Source: Zygnema cylindricum
Lineage: Eukaryota; Streptophyta; Zygnematophyceae; Zygnematales; Zygnemataceae
Length of the DNA stretch: 64,000 bases
Reading direction: 5' to 3'
Assembly: GCA_037447655.1 (NCBI GenBank)
Contig: JBBHKE010001841.1
Coordinates: 124,001 to 188,000, forward strand
The notes under the pieces are model-generated. The model was given only the letters and a program-made list of their open reading frames with translations, was not told the DNA's origin and searched no databases. Below, piece by piece: positions 54,191 through 63,077 of this stretch. Position 1 is the stretch's first letter; every line of letters starts with the position of its first letter. Made by a program: the position numbers and the translations under genes.

Positions 54191-55108
54191 TGTTGTTTTT
54201 GAAATGTTAGTTTCGTACTTACGCCACATTTTGTGCGCACGCGACGGTTCGTGCGTAGATTATTACCGGAAATATTGTGGTGGTACAAATGGAGGTTCGA
54301 ATGGATTTGTGGATTGGGGGAGTAATTGTACAATTGAAGTTAAAGGATTGTATTTTGATAATGTGGTATCAAGTGGACCGTACGTATATGATGTCGGTTC
54401 ATGTCGTGGTTTCGTCCTCAAGTGACTAATCAAGTTGATACTCAGTACGCGGATTTTACGGAAGCGTCGATGTAAATATTTGGTTGAACATTGATGTGTC
54501 TTTTTGTGAATTAATTATTAGTGTAGATTTACTCACTTTGACATACCTTGAAGTATTCACGTATACCGACATTAATAGAGGTAGCTGGTAGATAGCGTAC
54601 CGCTGATATGCCTCCGTACATTTAGCAGTAAGCTCTTGTATATATTTGTAGGACTTCGTCATTTTAGGACATAGGAACTTTTTGGACCAAAAACTGTTTA
54701 TGGTTATTTTTGGTAATTTTATCTGAGGATTACTCTCAGATCTGCTTGCGGAATTATCTGAAACTCTGCATGTTTGTTCCTATTTATATTTTTAATATTG
54801 TCACAGATTTTCAGGTCTATTTTGTGCCTGGTCTGTGTTTTACGTCATTGTGAAGTTAGCCTGTCTGATCAAAGTTCTGGCAGACTGTTTTTCTGCAACT
54901 TTGACTAGATGATGTGATCAATCTGTTTATTATTTTTGTCTGAAACTTTGTGAGGTCATTTTATATCCTAGATAATATCTGTAAATGTAGTTTCAGCTTG
55001 TTTTGTTTATTCTGTTGAATTCTGTGTGTATCCAAACTACGCTGTTTTTAGGGTAGTATGTGGTGCTTCCTAGGGTGAATCCATGGTTAGAAATGGCTAT
55101 GGACAACA
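54191..55108 (+). repeat. 5' LTR of element I (918 bp)
   Basis: TGTTGTTTTTGAAATG to ATGGACAACA. No A/B-box pair or GCCACGTGGC seen, unlike the A/C/D/E/G/H LTRs. The Gag ATG (55083) is inside the last 26 bp. Confidence 0.92.
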
Positions 55109-55712
55109 GGTTATGGGCCCACGCCCATGGCTACCCATATTGGATGAATCGTACTTACCCATATTTAATGGAACTGAATATTATTGTTGGAGGAGTATTA
55201 TGAAGAGCTACTTCAAGTTGAGGGAGCTTATGGATGTGGTGGATGGGATATGTGTCGAAACATCGGCTGAATGGGAGGAGAAAAACCTGGAGTGCTTGAG
55301 GATTATCAAGCTATCTATGACTAAGGAATTTGTAATGATGTACCTTGATGTGAAGAGTGCAGCTGAATTGTGGAAGTGTTTAGAATGCACTTATCAAAAG
55401 ACTTCTGTGTATCATTGGATGATTAGTGCTACAAAAATATTTGAATATAAATATGCTGGAGGTAGCATGTTGAAATATTGCCTTAGTTTGCAAAGATTGT
55501 TTGCAGAAAATGATATTGCAGGAGAAAACTTTACAAATGTTCAAAAGGTTCTCTTGTTAATGAAAGGATTACCTAAAGAATATAAGTGTGCTTTAGATAG
55601 ATTAAAACAAGTTGATAAAAAGGATTGGAGCTTACCTTTAGCAATCAGATTTGTTTTAGATGAAGAAGATGATAAAGAGGCTTTAAAGAATAGGGGGAAT
55701 TTCAGGGTGTGA
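55083..55712 (+). CDS. Gag, N-terminal and core part, element I (209 codons)
   Basis: Starts in the LTR (MVRNGYGQQ), crosses the PBS as VMGPRPWLPILDES, then FNGTEYYCWRSIMKSYFKLR, MTKEFVMMYLDVKSAAELWK, TYQKTSVYHWMISATKIFEY, GGSMLKYCLSLQRLFAENDI and MKGLPKEYKCALDRL. This is the UBN2/Gag core of copia elements. It ends at TGA 55710-55712; the zinc knuckle follows in the -1 frame starting within the last codons (GTGTGA overlap). A one-base lesion or a programmed shift are both possible. Confidence 0.85.
   Translation: MVRNGYGQQVMGPRPWLPILDESYLPIFNGTEYYCWRSIMKSYFKLRELMDVVDGICVETSAEWEEKNLECLRIIKLSMTKEFVMMYLDVKSAAELWKCLECTYQKTSVYHWMISATKIFEYKYAGGSMLKYCLSLQRLFAENDIAGENFTNVQKVLLLMKGLPKEYKCALDRLKQVDKKDWSLPLAIRFVLDEEDDKEALKNRGNFRV
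55109..55123 (+). other. Half-tRNA primer-binding site, element I
   Basis: GGTTATGGGCCCACG next to ...GGACAACA, the same junction form as Drosophila copia. Confidence 0.75.
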
Positions 55713-56359
55713 GATCACAATTTCATAAAAATAGAAAAAATGGTAAATCAGAAAATTGTTTTTACTGTAATGATTTAGGACATACTTTTAGAGTATGTCC
55801 ACTTTATAAATGTGCATGTGTCACAGGAAATTTTCGAAATGGATGGGATGACTATCGGGTTCTACCCCCTCCACGAAAGGCTACACTTCACGTTGATGAA
55901 TTTGTATACTTGCCGACTGTTATTTTTCTAAATATGGAAAATGAGGAAGGGAGGGAAACATGTGCTGTCACCGAAAATGGAGTGGAGAATGAGGTGACAG
56001 AAAAGGATTTGGTTTTTGTCAATTTTTCCGATGACAGATTGGTGAGTGATAAAGATTTACAGGAGGAAGAGGTTAATGTAGTGAGGATAGCTGGAGAGAG
56101 TGAAGGTCAATTAGAAATGGAAACTGAAAATAATTTGCATGAGGAGATTACTGTACTTAAAGAGGGAAAGAGAAAAAGTGTTCAAAAAATTGAAGTAGGA
56201 GAGGAAGTTTATATTATTGGAATAGAAAACAAAAGTTCAAAAATTGAGAAAATACCAAAATTTATTAAGAAAACAAAGAAAATAAGTAGAAGTAAAAAGA
56301 TAAACCGTAGAAGAAAACATGTTCAGAAAATGGTCAAAAGAAAGCATCGTGGAAAATAA
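55709..56359 (+). CDS. Gag C-terminal part with knuckle and basic tail, element I
   Basis: Open for 216 codons, overlapping the previous frame by 4 nt; no ATG at its start, so it probably depends on the upstream frame. CFYCNDLGHTFRVC is a CCHC knuckle (C-x2-C-x4-H-x4-C), then GNFRNGWDDYRVLPPPRKA as in F. The middle is acidic (ENEEGRETCAVTENG, LQEEEVNVVRIAGESEG). The C-terminus is very basic (KKTKKISRSKKINRRRKH, MVKRKHRGK), like a nuclear localisation or RNA-binding tail, where autonomous elements have protease and integrase. I do not know this tail from other elements. Confidence 0.75.
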   Translation: MRSQFHKNRKNGKSENCFYCNDLGHTFRVCPLYKCACVTGNFRNGWDDYRVLPPPRKATLHVDEFVYLPTVIFLNMENEEGRETCAVTENGVENEVTEKDLVFVNFSDDRLVSDKDLQEEEVNVVRIAGESEGQLEMETENNLHEEITVLKEGKRKSVQKIEVGEEVYIIGIENKSSKIEKIPKFIKKTKKISRSKKINRRRKHVQKMVKRKHRGK

Positions 56360-56674
56360 TTTTAGGGAAAGTAATTATCTTTTACATTTAATAATTTTTT
56401 GACGAATTTCTGATTTAAAACTTTGAATTTTGAAATTGTGTGAGAAGGAAAATTTCTACTTTGAAGACCTAGAAAGAGGTAGTGGAAGCAATGGTGTGTT
56501 TAGGAAGGAAGGATTTTGGAAGACATGGCAGCAGGCAGTTGGAGCAGTGGCGACGTCAGCGGAAGCAGTGGTGATGTCAGCGGAAGCAGTGGTGATATTT
56601 GAACGAAAGGTACAGTTTCATTTGACACGCGGCATACTTTATTATGGGTGCACGAAACTAAAATTTCGGGGGAG
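56360..56674 (+). other. Untranslated interior of element I, 21-bp repeat, purine tract
   Basis: Contains about two and a half tandem copies of GATGTCAGCGGAAGCAGTGGT at about 56554-56604 and the purine tract TCGGGGGAG just before the 3' LTR. No gene. Confidence 0.7.
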
Positions 56675-57592
56675 TGTTGTTTTTGAAATGTTAGTTTCGT
56701 ACTTACGCCACATTTTGTGCGCACGCGACGGTTCGTGCGTAGATTATTACCGGAAATATTGTGGTGGTACAAATGGAGGTTCGAATGGATTTGTGGATTG
56801 GGGGAGTAATTGTACAATTGAAGTTAAAGGATTGTATTTTGATAATGTGGTATCAAGTGGACCGTACGTATGTGATGTCGGTTCATGACGTGGTTTCGTC
56901 CTCAAGTGACTAATCAAGTTGATACTCAGTACGCGGATTTTACGGAAGCGTCGATGTAAATATTTGGTTGAACATTGATGTGTCTTTTTGTGAATTAATT
57001 ATTAGTGTAGATTTACTCACTTTGACATACCTTGAAGTATTCACGTATACCGACATTAATAGAGGTAGCTGGTAGATAGCGTACCGCTGATATGCCTCCG
57101 TACATTCAGCAGTAAGCTCTTGTATATATTTGTAGGACTTCGTCATTTTAGGACATAGGAACTTTTTGGACCAAAAACTGTTTATGGTTATTTTTGGTAA
57201 TTTTATCTGAGGATTACTCTCAGATCTGCTTGCGGAATTATCTGAAACTCTGCATGTTTGTTCCTATTTATATTTTTAATATTTTCACAAATTTTCAGGT
57301 CTATTGTGTGCCTGGTCTGTGTTTTACTTCATTGTGAAGTTAGCCTGTCTGATCAAAGTTCTGGCAGACTGTTTTTCTGCAACTTTGACTAGATGATGTG
57401 ATCAATCTGTTTATTATTTTTGTCTGAAACTTTGTGAGGTCATTTTATATCCTAGATAATATCTGTAAATGTAGTTTCAGCTTGTTTTGTTAATTCTGTT
57501 GAATTCTGTGTGTATCCAAAGTACGCTGTTTTTAGGGTAGTCTGTGGTGCTTCCTAGGGTGAATCCATGGCTAGAAATGGCTATGGACAACA
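56675..57592 (+). repeat. 3' LTR of element I (918 bp)
   Basis: Same length as the 5' LTR, about 98.8 percent identical by eye. It retains ATGGCTAGAAATGGCTATGG, the Gag start. Confidence 0.92.
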
Positions 57593-57760
57593 CTAATCTC
57601 CCATCCCCATACTCTATCTCTACCATAGGGATCTTTATCATTTTGGTAAACATATGTTTCTCTCTACACATATGCATAGAGGCACTAGTGTCAATGATCC
57701 AACCTTCTTCGGGTTTTTCTTTCACCCTCCCAAGGCACACTTTTGCTTCCTTGGATTGTG
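57593..57760 (-). pseudogene. Protease N-terminal piece, element G (right of I)
   Basis: Minus strand: PEEGWIIDTSASMHMCREKH (active site D-T-S, the G lost) and TKMIKIPMVEIEYGDGR, then the I insertion. Confidence 0.8.
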
Positions 57761-58830
57761 CGGCTCGGTTTTCACCTCCAACTCCTCGTTGGCGCAAAGT
57801 TTACCATCATCGTCATCGAAATCCTCTCTTGTTACTTGTGTTGCCACAAGTGCTTTCTTCTTTCCTCCGGCTGATCCACCATACTTCCCTTACTTAAGCC
57901 TCAACTCCGTCAATCTAGTACACTCAGCTATGTAATGCCCCGAGTTCTTACAAAAATGACAAAGCCCCTTTGGGGGCCTATATCCGAAATCATATGATTG
58001 AGAGCCTCTCCCTTCTCCTCAAAAGTTTCCATAAGGCTGCTTGAAATCCTCATTCCTCCAGTTAGTTCTAGTGGCCAAAGCTTGACCACTCTTTCCTCCT
58101 CTCCGAATCTCAATGGTATTTTCTCGAACCAAAATCATTCCAACAACAGAATTCCAAATCCATTGATGATCCGACAAATTGTGAACCCTGTTAACGATGT
58201 TCTCGTACTCATCCATTATTTTCATTAGTAAAGTGTTCACCTTTTCTTTCTCAGTGTCCCGTTTTCCATCATTCTCCTACTCCATAAACAATCCGGACAA
58301 GTCATTACAAAAGTCAAGCATCTTTCCTCCTTTGTAAACATTTGCATGCACCTTGTGATATGCCAATTTCTGCTGTTTAATCATATCGCTCTTGTAAATC
58401 TTTACAAGAGCCTTTCACAGGTTGGGTGCCTTGTCCACATTTAGGGTAGGAGTAGCAACTGCTTGGGTAAGACGCCCGTGAATAAAATGAGTTGCCACAA
58501 TATTGTTGAATTCCCACATGTCAATGTCATTTGCCTCGGTTTTTTGAACAGTTGCTATCAGTGTGAGTTACTCCTTCTCCTTCTCCTTTCCTTTGTGCAA
58601 CATGGTACTGTCTCAGTGAACAACTAATTCCTCTGCCCCCGCAAATCCTCCTAAGAATCGAGCTCCTCGAAACCTTAGTGGAACTCCCAAATTTGTAGAT
58701 GGCCACCGCACTGGACCACTCACAATGCCACATAGCCGTTATTCAAAAATGTGCACCTATCATCAAGGTTTCCCAGTAAATGAACCCCGTTCCATTTGAA
58801 ATGGGCACCCTAGAGGGTGGGCATATAACT
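57761..58830 (-). pseudogene. Gag, element G
   Basis: Minus strand: the knuckle reads GLCHFCKNSGHYIAEC (near 57930-57975). Upstream are RREKVVKLWPLE- and MDEYENIVNRVHNLSDHQWI- type blocks, LVRENTIEIRRGGKSGQALA, KMLDFCNDL-type and MEVTQSQVICPPSRVPISNG-type starts, in several phases. The start lies in the LTR as in relatives. PBS (58817-58830) is decayed: AGTTATATGCCCAC. Confidence 0.75.
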
Positions 58831-59755
58831 TGTGATTGTGTGACCTCCATTGGCCCACACAATATCTAACTAATATCAAGCCTCTAGGATATTTTTGCCC
58901 TTTGCCTTTCCCATTGAATAAGTGCCACCTTGGCACGCAAATATTTTGACCACCTTCACCCCTATGAAGGCGTGACTCCTGTGAGTTGAACACGAAAAAA
59001 ATCACTTTATTTTCTCCCCTGAGCTGTGAGTTATAGTTGGCCAAAGATGGCTTATAAACATAAAAGGTCACCTGGAGAGAGGCGCCTCAAAAACTCTAAG
59101 TCCCTAAACCTCTACTCACAGCTACCTAGTACTAAACCCTAGACAAATGGGGAAACTGTGCAGTACTAGAAGGTACAGTGGCCGATGTACTTCTGGTACC
59201 ACCATTGTACGACATGGCTTTCAAGTTGACGCTTGTCATCTTAGGAGCCATGGTTCTTTCTCCTGTATTCTCCGATGGCCAATGATTTGTCACCACGGGG
59301 CATTGCGTGACATTGTCTCTTATAGGCGCCAAAAGTTCATTTTGGAATGGCGGCGTGAATGTCAACCGTCCAATCACGCTAATTTGTGGGGTTTGATCCG
59401 TGTACGTATATTATATACATTTATAAGTACACCGTCGGGCGTTCGTTCTGTTAAATGAATGAGCCGTGTCAAAACTATTTAAATATCTATCACACACCAT
59501 ATACGTATTGATTCATCTACGACTTGGCGAATAAGGCGGATGGCTATTCAGTACGGCAGTATTTTGAAAGACCTAGAATCAAATCCTAGTCTCACCACTA
59601 ACTTTTGCAAAAGACTAATCCTCCTGTTCTGCCTCTATGTCTACCTAAGGCAGCCATGGCTGCTCTTGAGTTCTCTGTGACTACAACAAGTATGATGACT
59701 CACTATCAACACAGACCGCCAAAAAAGTAGACTTTATAAAATACCTTTTTCAACA
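58831..59755 (-). repeat. 5' LTR of element G (925 bp)
   Basis: TGTGATTGTGTGACCTCC to TTTTTCAACA on the plus strand. The inner half matches the truncated left copy (27121-27544). Its G-box is decayed (ACCACGGGGC near 59291). Confidence 0.85.
59521..59606 (+). other. Antisense tRNA-like module in right LTR of G
   Basis: CTTGGCGAATAAGGCGG (A-box region) and T arm CTAGA / ATCAAAT / CCTAG. The body AAGGCAGCCATGGCTGC and TGTGACTACAACAAGTATG follows at about 59648-59695. Antisense to G. Confidence 0.55.
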
Positions 59756-60007
59756 CTTTCTCCTAGAGAGTTTGTATAAAAACAGGCGATTTTGCCACTT
59801 CACAATCAAACGCCTGGTTGGGCGTTTTTGAGCAATTCTTTTTGCATTAAGCTTAGGGGAATCTAACCTTTACAGGGGTGAAGGCAGTTAGAGTCTTTGT
59901 GTGCCAGGGTGGCAATTGTTGTAAGAGGAAGGGAGGCACCTAAAATTTTCCTAGAGGCTTCAAGTAAGCCGCATATCTTGTGTAGCAATGGATTTCACAG
60001 AATTGCA
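59756..60007 (+). mobile_element. LTR fragment L (R-U5 part, plus)
   Basis: Matches the last ~250 bp of the D LTR from the AGAGAGCTTGTATAAA region to CACAGAATTGCA, including an ATGGATTTCACAGAATTGC Gag start. Its 5' part is missing at the junction with G, so G may have inserted in it. Confidence 0.75.
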
Positions 60008-60059
60008 AGTTCCATGTACTCGCTCGCACAGTTACACATGCACTTCCAATGACGTGTTT

Positions 60060-60597
60060 TGTGGGAAAAAGAACGTACGGCTGGGGGATCATGAGGACTT
60101 CCTACACCAAATCCAAATCCAAAGTCCTTGTTGTATCCCCACGCCTACCCACCGCCACCTGGTCATGCGGCGCACGCGGCGATTGGCTTCAATTTGCCTT
60201 ACGGCCCACCACCACCGTGTTATACGGCTCCTCTTTTTTACTATCCTCTTTCAAATCCGTCGGTTTCACCGGATGTTTTTCCCACATCCACCCAAAATAT
60301 TGGGTCTGCGTCACCTGCAATTGTACCTATCCCAAATATACCTCCCCCACTTCCCGCCGTGGACTATGGGTACGCTTTTTCGCAATCAGGTAATCCTTTT
60401 GATTGGCTAATTGACTTAGGCGCTTCTCATCACATGTGTTGCCAGTGTGATATACTGCTTAATATGGTTCCCCTTTCCATTCCTCTACGTATTTATTTGG
60501 GTAATAATATGATTCTAACCTCCACTCTCGTTGGACAGGTGCATATTAATTCCGGTTTGCACGCCTCTCATCTAATCATATTGGACAAAGTTTATTA
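60060..60597 (+). pseudogene. Gag end and protease of a copia element of another lineage
   Basis: A Pro/Tyr-rich stretch (AYPPPPGHAAHAA, YGPPPPCYTAPLFYYP) typical of the Gag-protease linker of other copia lineages, then NPFDWLIDLGASHHMC (active site D-L-G), LGNNMILTSTLVGQVHI. It ends at a stop in 60595-60597 and nothing further of pol is seen. It starts right after LTR fragment L. A ~51-bp stretch (TTAATTCCGGTTTGCACGCC) is duplicated at 60547-60630. Confidence 0.7.
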
Positions 60598-60629
60598 ATT
60601 CCGGTTCGCACGCCTCTCGTCCAATCTAT

Positions 60630-61625
60630 TATTACTATTTACTATTATTGTTAGATGGCATTATAGAGATTATTATTGATTAATTCTAATAGTTACAGTT
60701 CTTACCTAGTCTATGCATTGAATATAACATATTATTACTATTTTTAACTCTAAATATATTTCTTTATTGCTGCGTTCAATGACTATTATTATTATAATAG
60801 CAATTATATATATTATTATTTATTCATACCTATTTTTACTATTATTTATTTATATAGCTATCATTAATTATAATTGATAATAAGCTACTGGTGTCATTAA
60901 TTAACGTTATTGTTTGTCCGTAGTTTTAATTACTATTACTATTATTATAGATTATTCTTGTTGAAAATTACTATTACAGATCATTTTTATTCGTTTGGAT
61001 TACTAATAAACGTTAGTCGTTAGTTATTTTCTTTTTTTTAAATAAACAAGAGTATTAAATGTTATCAACTATTTCCAAAAATTGTGCTTGACAGGTCGCG
61101 ATCATTATACACCTACACTTCTTTAAAAATAAACTCAAATTATTATAGAAGTTAAATAAAATGTCAATATTCACCATTATTATTGTTTATCTTGAATATC
61201 ATAAGTATTTATACCCAAGCTTACAATTATTATTAGGATTATTAAATTTTATTATTATCATGATTATTATTGTTAAATTGTTAATATTGATAATTATTCA
61301 GTGTTTGATATTATATTATTTTATTGTTATTGTCTATTCTTTATTCCATTATTGTTATTTTTCTTATTACATTTATTGTTGATCATTTTATAATTATTAT
61401 CATTTTTTATTATTGCTATTATTGTTATTATTGTTTGATAAAAAAGCTTTTATTAAAACATATACTCATTAATATTTGGATGTTTACTTACAAAAAAAAT
61501 ATACTTTTAAGATCACTGTTAGGATGGATACATCCTATTATAAAGATGATATATCCTATTATTAAGATAGATACCCAAGTATTATTATCACTATGGATAA
61601 AAAATGATTGTTATTAGGATATATG
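60630..61625. repeat. AT-rich, ATT/TTA trinucleotide-rich region
   Basis: About 1 kb dominated by imperfect TTA/ATT runs, with poly-Ile/Tyr frames that are low-complexity translation artefacts. Near 61512-61575 GGATACATCCTATTA-like units occur two to three times. No gene. Confidence 0.75.
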
Positions 61626-61629
61626 ATAA

Positions 61630-61842
61630 TGTTACCCTCCCCCCCCGCTCTACCTTCCCCTTACTCTTTTTCGCACTTTTTAACTCTTTTCACATCTCTC
61701 CCTTCGTCCTCTCTTTTTCTACCTCCCACTTCCTCTCTCTCAACCTTTACCTTATTGTCCCCCCTCTATCTCTCTCTCACACTCTCTATCTCTAGCTCTT
61801 TCACTATATCTCTCTCTCCTTCCCTACCTCACTCCGCGTCCC
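61630..61842. repeat. Pyrimidine-rich (CT)n tract
   Basis: About 200 bp of CT-rich simple sequence with TCTCTCTC runs, ending at LTR B'. Confidence 0.75.
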
Positions 61843-62400
61843 TGAAAGATTACAAACCAAATAACATACATACACAACAAAGGTGTTCCTCCAAAAGCAT
61901 TCAATAAATTAAGCACAATGCAAATACAACTCCTTTCTGTCTCTTCCTTTTGCTTCTGACCTTTCTACGCCTTCTTAACAAGCTATGCCTCAAAAAGATA
62001 ATACTACCACAAATTCACAACAAATATATATAGGTACACGACTAGAAACGCGTAAGGGTCAACGTAGGGAAATGAACGACCGACAAGTTAAACCGACTTG
62101 AACAACAAGGTACGACAAGGAAAGTCAATCGCGAACCAACTTGAATCACACGGTACGACTTGAACTTACGTGAACCAAAACTACCAAGCAATTTCCACGT
62201 CACTTCTATAGTACTATTCAACATACGTGAAACGAAATGAACATTTGATTTCTACGTCACTTCAAATATCCAGCGACAAAACTTCTTCGTCACTGGTACT
62301 TCAAATATCCAGCGACGAAACTACTTCGTCGCTGGTCGTCACTACTTTAGCTACAAGAATGACTCGTCGCTAAAAGAGTTCTCAGTACCATATCCTAACA
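61843..62400 (-). mobile_element. LTR B' (same family as B, minus)
   Basis: TGAAAGATTACA to ATATCCTAACA on the plus strand, the reverse of LTR B at 18617-19121. No PBS at its inner side and no TSD, so a solo LTR with one flank lost, or a 3' LTR. Two tandem hairpins with CCAGCGACGAA and TTCGTCGCTGG arms lie at 62270-62335. Confidence 0.75.
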
Positions 62401-62543
62401 CATGCCTCCATGAGTTCTTCACCAAGACGAGATTCCAAGGTTGCGACGGTGTTGCTCAGCTGAGCATTCTGTAATCTGACATTTTCCAACTCTCGAAGAA
62501 CTTGCGCTAACATTTCCATGGTGGATACGCCGTGTTCTCCCAT
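62401..62543 (-). pseudogene. Gag start of LTR element M, truncated
   Basis: Minus-strand ATG at 62541-62543 opens a frame with STMEMLAQVLRELENVRLQN and TLESRLGEELMEA, a coiled-coil-like Leu heptad pattern common at the start of retrotransposon Gag. Cut at 62401 by LTR B'. It follows the PBS by 21 nt. Superfamily unresolved. Confidence 0.5.
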
Positions 62544-62564
62544 GTTGTTGAGTCACGAGGAAAA

Positions 62565-62576
62565 GCTCTGATACCA
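62565..62576 (-). other. Primer-binding site, element M
   Basis: TGGTATCAGAGC on the minus strand, the conventional initiator tRNA-Met 3'-end site, one base after the LTR. Confidence 0.8.
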
Positions 62577-62577
62577 G

Positions 62578-63077
62578 TGTAAAAGGGACAAAGTGATCCA
62601 CACCACACCACAATGCACAGCGGAAAGACTCCCGAGGATCCCCCTGTAGCAATAACAAAAGCACACAACACTCACGGATAAAGGTTGAGCTTTATTAACC
62701 GGGAAGATTACAAGTTGAAAGCTCGCTGTGAAGGTTTACCTAAAAAGAGTTGTCTACTCACTAGGTCTACTTGATTATTTAAACTCACCAGCTGCTAGTC
62801 AACCCGTACCACACTTATGTACAGGTGGACCTTTATGGTCAAACGAGATCTATCTAAACTATCTTTTAGAACTATATAGTTTAATATAAATTTTGTGGCG
62901 TTGCTATACTGTTACGCTGTTTTGCTAGGCTACACTACCAAGTCGTTGCGCTATCTCGCTAAGTCGCTACGCTACTATGTTGCGCTGGTCTGGCATCGCA
63001 GCTGCGCTGCTTCGGAATCGCAACTATCGCAACCCGGATTCTAACCACTAGGTACTCCACTCTGTAACCATGTTACA
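62578..63077 (-). mobile_element. 5' LTR of element M (500 bp)
   Basis: TGTAAAAGGGAC to CCATGTTACA on the plus strand. The start on the minus strand, TGTAACATGG, resembles the start of solo LTR J (TGTAACATGA), so the two may be related. A stretch of GTTGCGCTA/GCTACGCTA units lies at 62930-62985. Confidence 0.7.

Larger units (their letters stand above)
54191..57592 (+). mobile_element. Gag-only LTR element I in G
   Basis: LTRs 54191-55108 and 56675-57592 are both 918 bp and differ at roughly 11 sites (about 1.2 percent by eye), the youngest pair here. Flanks are TTAAT and CTAAT, one mismatch. The 1566-bp interior codes for Gag and a basic tail only; no protease, integrase, RT or RNase H. LTR ends and Gag relate it to F, a plausible type of helper. 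Confidence 0.92.
27121..59755 (-). mobile_element. Copia element G, host of nested insertions D, J, H, I
   Basis: Pieces of one minus-strand element reassemble across insertions: 3' LTR part 27121-27544, RNase H end 27545-27644, 45444-46871, 47841-49311, 54017-54190, 57593-58830, then 5' LTR 58831-59755. Order is that of a copia element (right to left: gag, protease, integrase, RT, RNase H). Each break coincides with an LTR end. It is the oldest of the stack and all domains carry stops. Confidence 0.9.

Noticed and set aside
61161-61907. ORFs of 63-99 codons rich in Ile, Tyr or Ser/Leu
   Set aside because: Translation of ATT/TTA and CT simple repeats.
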